Assembly (NCBI GenBank): GCA_041494445.1
Contig: JBGQAU010000004.1
Location: 1 to 64,000 of the forward strand
Direction: 5' to 3'
DNA: 64,000 bases
Source of the DNA: JAIQFR01 sp041494445
GTDB taxonomy: Bacteria; Acidobacteriota; Polarisedimenticolia; Polarisedimenticolales; JAIQFR01
In this document: positions 25,246-33,079 of the stretch, one piece after another
How positions within the stretch are numbered: position 1 is the first letter of the stretch
Layout of the letters: the number at the start of each line of letters is the position of its first letter
Notes under the pieces: generated by a model
The model's database searches: none
Told to the model about the DNA's origin: nothing
The model's input: only the letters and a program-made list of their open reading frames with translations
Position numbers and translations under genes: made by a program

Positions 25246-26523
25246 ATGCCTGGGACTGTCCGCGCGGCGGCAGTTCTTCTCGTCGTGCTCATGGGCAGCG
25301 GCGGTGCGTTCGCGTACTCCGTTCTGACGCACGAGGAAATCGTAGACCTGGTCTGGGCCGACTCGTTTCAACCCCTCCTGCTCAAGCGATATCCGGGATT
25401 GTCGGAAGACCAGATCAAGGAGGCGCACGCCTACGCGTACGGAGGCGCCGTCATCCAGGATCTCGGCTACTACCCATTCGGTAGCAGAGGATTCAGCGAC
25501 TTGCTGCATTACGTCCGCAGCGGAGACTTCGTTCGCGAGCTGTTGCTCGAAAGCCAGGACGTCAACGAGTACGCCTTCGCGCTGGGCTCACTGTCGCACT
25601 ATGCGTCGGACATCGCCGGTCACCCGGCGGTCAACCATGCCGTCGCGATCGCGTATCCGAAGCTACGAGCGGAGTTTGGCGAGTCCGTTCGGTACGCCCA
25701 GAACAAGAAGGCGCATTTGAAAACGGAGTTCGGGTTCGACACGGTGCAGGTCGCGAAGAACCGTTATGCGTCGAAGCAGTACCACGACTTCATCGGGTTC
25801 CGAGTGGCCAAGTCCCTGCTGGAGCGGGTCTTCCCGGTTGTGTACGGCATGGAGTTGAAAGAGGTGCTTACCCACGAGGATCTGGCAGTCGGTTCGTATC
25901 GTTTCGCTGTCAGCCGTCTCATTCCGCAAATGACCCAAGTCGCGCTGCGAGCCCACAAGAAGGATCTGATGCGCGAAACCCCGAACTTCGCGAAACAGAA
26001 GTTCCTGTTCCGTCTTTCGCGCTCTGATTATGAGAAGGAGTGGGGAAAGGACTACGTGAAGCCGGGCTTGGGCACGCGCTTCTTGTCAGCACTCCTGCGA
26101 TTCGTGCCGAAAATCGGTCCCTTCAAGAAATTGAGGTTCAACAGCCCGACCGCGGAAACAGAAGACCTGTACATCAAGAGCATCAATGCAACCGTCGATC
26201 AGTACCGGGCCTTTCTCGAGGCAGTGCGCACGGACACACTGGTGCTGCCCAACTACGATCTGGATAGCGGCCACGCGACCAAGGCAGCGGAATACTCCCT
26301 CACGGACGACGCGTACGCACAGTTGCTGGCCCAGTTAGCGGAACGGAAATTCGATCTGACGTCGCCGGAGCTGCGCGACGACATCCTGAAGTTCTACTCC
26401 GACCTCTCTGCTCCGATCGAGACGAAAAAGGACCGGGTTCGCTGGCAGGGCATGATGACGTCGCTGGACCTGTTGATTTGCGTGGAGCCGGCGCCGACCG
26501 TGGCGGGCAGCGCTGCACGGTGA
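25246..26523 (+). CDS. Secreted zinc-dependent phospholipase C-like protein
   Basis: A 425-residue exported protein with a signal peptide (AAAVLLVVLMGSGGAFA). The zinc-site segment HYASDIAGHP (about residues 124-133) and the early THEEIVDLVW match the zinc-dependent phospholipase C family, whose members hydrolyse phospholipids or, in some cases, only share the fold. It is monocistronic, driven by promoter 1, and starts at ATG 25246 after AAGGAG. Codon use is less GC-rich than in the polyene arms. Activity is not certain, because only part of the nine-ligand zinc site can be matched by eye. Confidence 0.75.
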   Translation: MPGTVRAAAVLLVVLMGSGGAFAYSVLTHEEIVDLVWADSFQPLLLKRYPGLSEDQIKEAHAYAYGGAVIQDLGYYPFGSRGFSDLLHYVRSGDFVRELLLESQDVNEYAFALGSLSHYASDIAGHPAVNHAVAIAYPKLRAEFGESVRYAQNKKAHLKTEFGFDTVQVAKNRYASKQYHDFIGFRVAKSLLERVFPVVYGMELKEVLTHEDLAVGSYRFAVSRLIPQMTQVALRAHKKDLMRETPNFAKQKFLFRLSRSDYEKEWGKDYVKPGLGTRFLSALLRFVPKIGPFKKLRFNSPTAETEDLYIKSINATVDQYRAFLEAVRTDTLVLPNYDLDSGHATKAAEYSLTDDAYAQLLAQLAERKFDLTSPELRDDILKFYSDLSAPIETKKDRVRWQGMMTSLDLLICVEPAPTVAGSAAR

Positions 26524-26876
26524 TCACCCATGCGCTTCCGCTGCAGGCCGTTCCTTTCCTGAGCGATTGGAACAACACGGTAGGTCGTTCGGTCGTCCCG
26601 CGCGCGACTCTCGAAATTCGGAATAGCCTGTGAACCTCGTCATCGTCGGCCGGAACTCGCGTGAACACCATGGGGTGCTCGCGCCGGGCGGCGGTCCGGC
26701 CACCGGGATTCCCTGGGCCTCGATGCTGGCTGAAGACCCTACGGTCGCCCTAGAGTGGCTCCGGACGTCACTGGAGGCCGGAGAAGCCGATCTCGAGCTC
26801 GACACGCCGGCTGCGGAGGTTGGCTTGAACTCGAGAATTGTCGTACTCTAACGTGTCCATCAGAGGGTGCCCTCCA
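26524..26876. other. Intergenic stretch without a supported gene
   Basis: 353 bp between the phospholipase-like gene and kaiC. The only open frames are short: a GTG-started 73-residue frame on the plus strand (26630-26851) and a 30-residue frame on the minus strand (26768-26860). Neither resembles a known family and neither has a ribosome-binding site. No terminator or GTAGGGT-type promoter was seen. Confidence 0.4.
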
Positions 26877-28622
26877 ATGAAGAACAAGGGTCCCAAATCC
26901 ACTTTCCCCGCCCGTCGTCTGCCCAAGTGTCCCACGGGCATCCAGGGTCTCGACGAGATCACGAATGGCGGATTGCCGCGTGGGCGGCCCACGCTGGTGT
27001 GCGGCGGCGCGGGCTGCGGCAAGACGCTGTTCGCAGCGGAATTCCTCGTGCGCGGCGCGGTGCAGTTCGGCGAGCCGGGCGTTTTCATGTCCTTCGAGGA
27101 GACGGAAGCCGAGTTGAAGGGCAACGTCGCGTTGCTCGGATTCGATTTGGCGGGCCTGGTTCGTCGCAAGAAAATGCTCCTCGACCACGTTTACATCGAG
27201 CGCAGTGAAATCCAGGAGACCGGCGAGTATGACCTCGAAGGGTTGTTCGTTCGGCTGAATCACGCGATCGGTTCCATCGGCGCCAAGCGCGTGGTGCTGG
27301 ACACGCTCGAAGCGCTGTTCGCCGGCCTGCCCAACGAAGCCATCTTGCGCGCCGAGTTGCGCCGGCTGTTTCGCTGGCTCAAGAACAAGGGCGTGACGGC
27401 GGTCATCACGGCCGAGCGCGGTCACGAACACCTGACGCGCCACGGGCTGGAGGAATACGTATCCGACTGCGTCATCGTGCTCGACCATCGGATCAATGAG
27501 CAGATTGCCACGCGGCATCTGCGGGTGGTGAAATATCGCGGCTCGCCGCATGGCACCAACGAATATCCCTTCCTCATCGGTGACGACGGCATCAGCGTGT
27601 TGCCCATCACGTCGCTGGGGTTGAATCACGCGGCGTCAAGCAAACGGATTTCCACCGGCATCCCGCGGCTCGACGCGATGTTGGGCGGTCGGGGCTTTTT
27701 TCGCGGCAGCAGCATTCTGCTCACAGGCACGCCCGGCACCGGCAAGACCAGCGCCGCCGCATTCTTTGCCCAAGCCGCCGCCCGGCGCGGTGAGCGCGCG
27801 CTCTACTTCGCGTTCGAGGAGTCACCCAGCCAGATCATGCGCAACATGCAGTCCATCGATTTGCGCCTTGAACCTTGGATAAGGCGCGACTTGCTGCGGT
27901 TTCACTCGGCGCGGCCGACGCTCTACGGCCTAGAAATGCACCTGGCGATCATGTTCAAGGAGATCTTCACGTTCAAGCCCGCCGTCGTCGTCGTGGACCC
28001 GATGACCAGCCTGCTGGTCGCGGGCAGTGAATCCGAGACCAAGGCGATGGTGACGCGGCTGATCGATTTCTTGAAGAGTCAACAAATCACTTCGCTCTTC
28101 ACCAGTCTCACGCACGCCGGCAACCCGCTGCAGCAAAGTGAAATCGCCATCTCCTCGCTCATGGATTCCTGGCTGCTGTTGCAGGACATCGAGGGCAACG
28201 GTGAGCGCAATCGCGTTCTCTACGTGCTCAAAGCGCGCGGCATGGCGCACTCGAACCAGAGCCGCGAGTTCCTGATTTCGGACCGTGGCATTGACCTGGT
28301 GGACGCTTACGTCGGTCCAGGCGGCGTGTTGACAGGCGCGGCCCGCGCGGCGCAAACCGCCCGCGACAAAGCCGGAGCGCTCGCCAGCCAACAGGAGACC
28401 GCCCGCCGGCAGCGCGATTTGGAGCGCAAACGCGCCGCCCTCGAGCGTCAAATCGCCGCGCTACGCTCCGAGTATGACGCCGAGGAAGAGGAACTCCGGC
28501 GCTTGGACGAAGAGGTCGCTAGGCGAACCCGCGCGGTGACCACCGAGCGGACGGAATTGGCCCGCTTGCGCCATGCGGATGCCACGGTGGCGTCCCGCGC
28601 GCGGGGCAAACCCAGACCCTAG
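26877..28622 (+). CDS. kaiC: KaiC-like ATPase with C-terminal coiled coil
   Basis: A 581-residue double-domain RecA-like ATPase. CI has Walker A GGAGCGKT (43-50) and the catalytic Glu pair 74-75; CII has GTPGTGKT (284-291) and FEES near 314. At the place of the KaiC phosphorylation sites the sequence is IAISSLMDSW with Ser426-Ser427, so autophosphorylation is possible. After about residue 485 the usual C-terminal tail is replaced by about 95 residues of charged heptad-like sequence, a likely coiled coil. No kaiA is present. ATG 26877 is preferred over an upstream frame extension. It leads an operon of two kaiB genes and a histidine kinase; the design resembles the KaiC-KaiB systems of non-cyanobacteria. 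Confidence 0.85.
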   Translation: MKNKGPKSTFPARRLPKCPTGIQGLDEITNGGLPRGRPTLVCGGAGCGKTLFAAEFLVRGAVQFGEPGVFMSFEETEAELKGNVALLGFDLAGLVRRKKMLLDHVYIERSEIQETGEYDLEGLFVRLNHAIGSIGAKRVVLDTLEALFAGLPNEAILRAELRRLFRWLKNKGVTAVITAERGHEHLTRHGLEEYVSDCVIVLDHRINEQIATRHLRVVKYRGSPHGTNEYPFLIGDDGISVLPITSLGLNHAASSKRISTGIPRLDAMLGGRGFFRGSSILLTGTPGTGKTSAAAFFAQAAARRGERALYFAFEESPSQIMRNMQSIDLRLEPWIRRDLLRFHSARPTLYGLEMHLAIMFKEIFTFKPAVVVVDPMTSLLVAGSESETKAMVTRLIDFLKSQQITSLFTSLTHAGNPLQQSEIAISSLMDSWLLLQDIEGNGERNRVLYVLKARGMAHSNQSREFLISDRGIDLVDAYVGPGGVLTGAARAAQTARDKAGALASQQETARRQRDLERKRAALERQIAALRSEYDAEEEELRRLDEEVARRTRAVTTERTELARLRHADATVASRARGKPRP

Positions 28623-28634
28623 GAGAGAATATTG

Positions 28635-28964
28635 ATGAAAACCAAAACGGGGAAACGACGCAAATCCGACTCCACTGGCGTGCCAACCAATACCTGGAAA
28701 TTGCGTCTTTACGTAGCCGGGCAGACGCCCAGATCGATGACGGCTTTCGCGAACCTGAAAGAGATCTGCGAAAACCACCTCAAGAACCGTTATAGCATCG
28801 AGGTCATCGACCTGATGAAGCAGCCGCATCTTTCCAAAGGCGACCAAATCCTGGCCATTCCCACGCTCGTGCGCAAGCTGCCACCGCCCGTGCGGAAGAT
28901 CATTGGCGACCTGTCCGACACCGAGCGCGTGCTCGTCGGATTGGATTTGCGCGCCACCGAATGA
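28635..28964 (+). CDS. kaiB: KaiB-like protein 1
   Basis: A 109-residue thioredoxin-fold protein of the KaiB family. LRLYVAGQTPRSMTA begins the fold, IEVIDLMKQPHLS follows, and AIPTLVRKLPPPVRKIIGDL is the family signature with the cis-proline. KaiB binds the CI ring of KaiC after changing fold. The start ATG 28635 follows AGGAGAG; a TTG just before it is ignored. The basic N-terminal 20 residues are an extension. Its stop is 16 bp before the second kaiB. Confidence 0.88.
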   Translation: MKTKTGKRRKSDSTGVPTNTWKLRLYVAGQTPRSMTAFANLKEICENHLKNRYSIEVIDLMKQPHLSKGDQILAIPTLVRKLPPPVRKIIGDLSDTERVLVGLDLRATE

Positions 28965-28979
28965 CCGAAGCGAGAGTCG

Positions 28980-29333
28980 GTGAGAAGAACCAATACGCAC
29001 CGCGCGACCAAGGCCTTTGAAAAGGCCCTGGCCACCCGACCCACGGGCAACTACGTCCTGCGACTGTACGTGGCGGGGGCCACCGACAGATCGCGCCGGG
29101 CCGTCCTGCGCGCCCGTCAGCTGTGCGAAACCGAACTGAAAGGCACTTGCGAGCTGGAAGTGATCGACGTCTATCAGCAGCCCATCCTGGCGCGCGACGG
29201 CCAGATCGTGGCGACCCCGACACTCGTCAAGGAATTCCCGCCGCCGGTGCGCCGGCTCATTGGCGACCTGGCGAACACCACCCGGCTTTTTGTCGGGTTG
29301 GATTTGGACACGAAAGGTAAGGCCAGGCGGTGA
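28980..29333 (+). CDS. kaiB: KaiB-like protein 2
   Basis: A 117-residue second KaiB-family protein, clearly a paralogue of the preceding gene but well diverged. YVLRLYVAGATDRSRRA, LEVIDVYQQP and TPTLVKEFPPPVRRLIGDL mark the fold. It starts with GTG 28980 and its stop overlaps the kinase start. Two KaiB proteins next to one KaiC are known in several bacteria; division of labour between KaiC and the downstream kinase is a reasonable guess. Confidence 0.85.
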   Translation: MRRTNTHRATKAFEKALATRPTGNYVLRLYVAGATDRSRRAVLRARQLCETELKGTCELEVIDVYQQPILARDGQIVATPTLVKEFPPPVRRLIGDLANTTRLFVGLDLDTKGKARR

Positions 29334-30541
29334 AAAGTGCCCGCCGCCAACATTCCTCTCGCCCCGCGCCCTCCCGCGAGCTCGCCGAGCTCCGCGTGCG
29401 CCTCGCCGAAGCGGAGGAAACGCTCCAGGCCATTCGCAACGGCGAGGTGGATGCGGTGGTGGTCACGGGCAAGCAGGGCGCCCAAGTGTTCACGCTGGAA
29501 GGCGCCGAGCGCGCCTACCGCGTGCTCATCGAATCCATGAACGAAGGGGCGCTGACCCTTACGGATGACAAGACGATTCTTTACGCCAACCAGCGCTTCG
29601 CAAGAATGGTCAAGTGCCCGCTGGAGCGGGTAATCGGCAGATCCTTTGATCGCTTTATCTCCGCCGAAGACCTGGAAACGCTCCAACCGCTCCTGAAACG
29701 GGTCGCCAAATCCGGCTCCAAGTTCCAAGTGCCACTAAGCGCCAGCGATGGTTCGCAAATGCCGGCGCAAGTCTCCATTCGTCGGGTGCCAAAGAGGGAT
29801 TCCAACCGCGCGACCTTCGCCGTGGTGGTGACGGACATGACGGAGGCCCGGCGCAACGAGGAGAAGCTGCGGGCGTTGTCCCAGCGCCTCGTGCAAGCGC
29901 AGGAAGCCGAGCGCGGGCGAGTGGCCCGCGAGTTGCACGACCACATTACGCAGCTTCTCTGCGCCATCCTTTTTCGCTGCCAGGCGCTGGCGGACAAACT
30001 GTCGGCGCGCGATGAGCCATCGAAGGGAGAGGCGATGAGACTGCGCGAGATGCTCGGCGAGGCTGCCGAAGAAGTGGAGCGCATCTCGCGTAATCTGCGG
30101 CCCAGCGTTTTGGAGGAGCTGGGTCTCCTCGACGCCCTGCGCGCCACCGGCGTGGAGTTCGCGGATCGGACGGGCGTGTCCGTCGAGATGTCTTGCGTGA
30201 AGTCGACCGCGCGGCTGCCCGCCGACATCGAGCTGACGCTCTACCGCGTCCTCCAGGAAGCCTTGGGAAACGTCGAGAGGCACGCACGCGCTCGCCACGT
30301 TATCGCGCGCCTAAGCCTGCAGGGCGCCTTCGTTCAGTTGGTGATCCATGACGACGGGATCGGCTTCGACCCGGATCATCACCCGGCCAGACGAAAAGCA
30401 AGGGGCGGCCTTGGTCTCCTCAGCATGCGCGAGCGAGCCACGTATGTGGGCGGCACCCTGAAGGTCAAGTCCATTCGCCGCGTCGGCACGGAAATCGAGG
30501 TGCGCATTCCCCTGCCGCTGAGTGCCACGGCGGCTGACTGA
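29330..30541 (+). CDS. PAS-domain histidine kinase, NarX/DegS type
   Basis: A 403-residue soluble sensor kinase. A helical lead (about 15-50) is followed by a PAS domain (60-180; ERAYRVLIESMNEGALTL), a HisKA_3 dimerization domain with the phospho-His in RVARELHDHITQ, and a HATPase with GIGFDP and GGLGLLSMRERA. There is no membrane helix. It overlaps kaiB2 by 4 bp, so it is part of the kai operon and a candidate output kinase. A response-regulator start follows directly but is truncated. Confidence 0.85.
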   Translation: MKSARRQHSSRPAPSRELAELRVRLAEAEETLQAIRNGEVDAVVVTGKQGAQVFTLEGAERAYRVLIESMNEGALTLTDDKTILYANQRFARMVKCPLERVIGRSFDRFISAEDLETLQPLLKRVAKSGSKFQVPLSASDGSQMPAQVSIRRVPKRDSNRATFAVVVTDMTEARRNEEKLRALSQRLVQAQEAERGRVARELHDHITQLLCAILFRCQALADKLSARDEPSKGEAMRLREMLGEAAEEVERISRNLRPSVLEELGLLDALRATGVEFADRTGVSVEMSCVKSTARLPADIELTLYRVLQEALGNVERHARARHVIARLSLQGAFVQLVIHDDGIGFDPDHHPARRKARGGLGLLSMRERATYVGGTLKVKSIRRVGTEIEVRIPLPLSATAAD

Positions 30542-30548
30542 ACGGATT

Positions 30549-30653
30549 TTGAAACAAGTCACTGTCGTGCCGGCTGAAGACCACCATGTCGTCCGAGAGG
30601 GTCTTCGGTCATTATTGGAACACGATCCCGATATTGAAGTGGTCAAGGGATAG
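30549..30653 (+). pseudogene. Truncated NarL-type response regulator
   Basis: Eight bases after the kinase, from TTG 30549, the frame reads KQVTVVPAEDHHVVREGLR and continues SLLEHDPDIEVVKG before a TAG. It matches the first third of a NarL-type receiver (compare ADDHTIVREGLRTLLE in the intact regulator at 30721-31401). One acidic residue pair is altered (AED for ADD), and the phospho-acceptor Asp, the rest of the receiver and the DNA-binding domain are missing. It is the remnant of the kinase's original partner. Confidence 0.75.
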
Positions 30654-30720
30654 GGAATCTCGTCGCCGCGACCCCGGGCTGGGTCGATCTCGGCGGGACG
30701 GGGAAAGGGTGGGGGAACGG

Positions 30721-31401
30721 CTAATCGATCGTGAACCGGACACGGCTCTCGACGATCCCCGCGTTGATGGCGTAGCGGGTGAGGCCCGCGGTGTCGTGGA
30801 TGTCCAGCTTGCTCATTAGATGCTGCCGGTGCTTCTCGACGGTCTTGATGCTGATGCCGAGTTCGTCCGCCGCCTGCTTGTTGGCCATTCCTTCGGCAAT
30901 CAGCTGGAGTACCTCCACCTCGCGCGAGGTCAGGCCGGCGGCTCCCTTCTTGATTCTTCCATTCGCTCCATGGGACGAATTCTGCTGAAGATCGCCGAGC
31001 CGCCTGGCGATGGATGGGCTGAAGAACCTGTTCCCGTTGTGAACTTCCCGAATCGCCTTGGCGAGAACGAGGGCGGACGTCTGTTTGATCAGGTACCCCG
31101 CCGCGCCGAGTTCGATCACTTGCTCGACGTACGCGTCATCGCCATGCGCGGACAAAACGATGATCTTGGTGGCCGGCAGTTCTTTGAGAATCTGCTTGGT
31201 GGCTTCCAGGCCGTTGAGGAGCGGCATCGCGAGGTCCATGACGACCACTGCCGGCAGAAGCTTCTTGGTCAGCAACACGGCTTGGCGGCCGTTCTGCGCT
31301 TCGCCGACCACCTCGATGTCGTCTTCCATCTCCAGTAACGTCCGCAGCCCCTCTCGGACTATCGTGTGGTCGTCGGCCAGCAGCACGCTGATTGGTTTCA
31401 T
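30721..31401 (-). CDS. NarL/FixJ-family response regulator
   Basis: A 226-residue regulator. The receiver has the acidic pair Asp10-Asp11 and the phospho-acceptor Asp56 in VVMDLAMPLLNG. The C-terminal LuxR-type helix-turn-helix is complete (LTSREVEVLQLIAEGM, then ELGISIKTVEKHRQH). Its start overlaps the stop of the kinase gene by 4 bp. The NarL family binds inverted repeats of about 7 bp as dimers, so it is the prime candidate to bind the GTAGGGT-N3-RCCCCAT sites, one of which lies upstream of its own operon. It may also receive signals from the kai-operon kinase, whose own partner is truncated. Confidence 0.88.
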   Translation of the reverse strand: MKPISVLLADDHTIVREGLRTLLEMEDDIEVVGEAQNGRQAVLLTKKLLPAVVVMDLAMPLLNGLEATKQILKELPATKIIVLSAHGDDAYVEQVIELGAAGYLIKQTSALVLAKAIREVHNGNRFFSPSIARRLGDLQQNSSHGANGRIKKGAAGLTSREVEVLQLIAEGMANKQAADELGISIKTVEKHRQHLMSKLDIHDTAGLTRYAINAGIVESRVRFTID

Positions 31402-32573
31402 TTCATGGACTCGACTTGAGCGTTCGGCGATCCCTTACGACCGTTATTGTATGGAATCTTCGCGCGAATGGTGGTGCCTTTGCCCGGTGCGGATTCGACG
31501 GTAAAGCTGCCGCCGACCATCTCGACCCGCTCTCGCATGCCGATCAACCCCAATCGTCCGACCCTCTTGGCGACGAGGAAGCGCTCCACCCGAAAGGACT
31601 TGCCGTTGTCGTGTATTTCCATCTGAACGACGTCCTGGACCTTCCGAATGCCCACCGTCACCTTGCTGGCTCCTGCATGCTTTTCGACATTGGTGAATGC
31701 CTCCTGGGCTACGCGATAGAGCACCGTTCGCTTGTCGCTGGTCAGGTGTTCAATCGAGGCGGAGGCCGTGAAGTCAACGGGGATGTGCGTCCGCCTCGTA
31801 AAGCCCTTCATGTAGGAATGGAGAGCGGGAATGAGCCCCAGGTCGTCCAGAAGCGGCGGACGTAATTCCCGCGCGAACCGATGCACCGTGTTCATCGACC
31901 TTTCCACGAGCCGTTGAGTGCTGGCGATCTTTCCTTTGAGGCCGGTGTTGTTAACCGTGGCCTCCTTCGTCAACGTCGCCAGTCTGACATTGATGGCCGT
32001 CAAGATCTGGCCGATTTCATCGTGAAGCTCGCGGCTGATCTTCTTTCGCTCTTCCTCCTGCGAGGACAGAAGCTCGTGGGTAAGTCGCCTCAAGTGTTCC
32101 TGCATGTGACGGGATTTCTCCAGCAACTCCCCGTAGTGTCGCTCGCTTTTCTTGAGGGCGCCCTGCACGGCCTCGCGGCGGCGGATTTCGCGTCTCAGCT
32201 GCCGGAGCGCCACGGTCAGCTCGGCGGTCCGCTGGCGCAAGGTCACGTTCAGTCGATTGAAACGGCTGCTGCTCTTCAGCGCGGAGCGATGGCCGTTCCC
32301 GACCGGTGTGAGTGCCTTGGCAAAAAAGCTCGCCGCGTGCTTGAGCATCTCATCGCCGCTTCTGGATGTGGGGCCCGGAGGCAGCAGTCTGATCACAGCC
32401 TGTTCGTGGATGCTGATCAGGTCCAACGTGTCCAGTCCCAGTGCCAGGGCTTCGCGTCCGAGGTTCTCAGCCGGCCGCAAGCTCGTCCCCGGCTTCAGCG
32501 CCAGTTGCTTTCGCAACGCCACCACGTATCGTCGCGACAAACCGCTCGCGCTGCCTTTGGAGCCGGAACTCAT
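31398..32573 (-). CDS. Histidine kinase with RsbU-like N-terminal domain
   Basis: A 391-residue soluble kinase. Residues 1-75 (RRYVVALRKQLALKP, GLDTLDLISIHEQ) resemble the RsbU N-terminal helical domain that takes up partner-switching signals. A coiled coil (about 120-170) leads to the HisKA_3 domain with ISRELHDEIGQ and a HATPase with LGLIGMRERVE. ATG 32573 is preceded by GAGAGG; the frame upstream is arginine-rich and contains the promoter, so longer starts are rejected. Driven by promoter 2 on the minus strand, with the response regulator as second gene. Confidence 0.8.
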   Translation of the reverse strand: MSSGSKGSASGLSRRYVVALRKQLALKPGTSLRPAENLGREALALGLDTLDLISIHEQAVIRLLPPGPTSRSGDEMLKHAASFFAKALTPVGNGHRSALKSSSRFNRLNVTLRQRTAELTVALRQLRREIRRREAVQGALKKSERHYGELLEKSRHMQEHLRRLTHELLSSQEEERKKISRELHDEIGQILTAINVRLATLTKEATVNNTGLKGKIASTQRLVERSMNTVHRFARELRPPLLDDLGLIPALHSYMKGFTRRTHIPVDFTASASIEHLTSDKRTVLYRVAQEAFTNVEKHAGASKVTVGIRKVQDVVQMEIHDNGKSFRVERFLVAKRVGRLGLIGMRERVEMVGGSFTVESAPGKGTTIRAKIPYNNGRKGSPNAQVESMK

Positions 32574-32624
32574 GCGCGACCTCTCGCCGGGCGTGTCGCC
32601 GGGCGACCCACGACAACCACGGTC

Positions 32625-32670
32625 ATTGTCAGACGGTCGCCTCGATTTGTCCATGGGGTAAAACCCTACC
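32625..32670 (-). promoter_or_regulatory. GTAGGGT-type promoter 2 (kinase-regulator operon)
   Basis: On the minus strand GTAGGGT-TTT-ACCCCAT (32669-32653) is followed after 22 bp by GACAAT (32630-32625), 51 bp before the kinase ATG. If the regulator of this operon binds the repeat, the operon is autoregulated. Confidence 0.65.
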
Positions 32671-32750
32671 CGCGGCGCTGGCGCGCCTGCCTGGTGGCGC
32701 CTTATTCTTGCGCGAGGATCCGTGCGCGGGGAGCTCGTCCGACGGTCCAC

Positions 32751-32796
32751 AGTAGGGTTTCACCCCATCGCGAGGCACCGGCGCGTGGCGTAGCGT
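32751..32796 (+). promoter_or_regulatory. GTAGGGT-type promoter 3 (small membrane protein)
   Basis: GTAGGGT-TTC-ACCCCAT (32752-32768), 22 bp, TAGCGT (32791-32796). The ATG of the lmo0937-like gene lies 31 bp downstream. It stands back to back with promoter 2, about 80 bp apart. Confidence 0.7.
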
Positions 32797-32827
32797 ATAC
32801 CTCGAACCGGGGAGAAAGGAGACGACC

Positions 32828-32980
32828 ATGTTGTGGACGATTGCGGTAGTTCTGGGGATTCTGTGGCTACTGGGGTTCGTGTCCAGTTACACGATGGGAG
32901 GGTTCATCCACATCCTGCTGGTGCTCGCGATCATCGTGGTGCTGATCAGGGTCATCCAAGGACGACGAGTGCTGTCGTAG
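32828..32980 (+). CDS. lmo0937-family small membrane protein
   Basis: A 50-residue protein with two hydrophobic helices, starting MLWTIAVVLGILWLLGF, with GGFIHILLVLAIIVVLIR as the second. This matches the lmo0937 family of tiny membrane proteins often found among stress genes; their molecular role is unknown. AAAGGAG precedes the ATG. Driven by promoter 3. Confidence 0.8.
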   Translation: MLWTIAVVLGILWLLGFVSSYTMGGFIHILLVLAIIVVLIRVIQGRRVLS

Positions 32981-33079
32981 ACAGCCGTCGGCGGAGCCTG
33001 GAGCACTCGAGGGTTCGATGAGACCTAAGACGCTATTCGCGCTCATATCGATCATGTCACGTGATCAGGAGGTACGGTC

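Noticed and set aside
26630..26851. A 73-residue gene before kaiC
   Set aside because: GTG start without a ribosome-binding site, no recognisable family, and composition not clearly coding.
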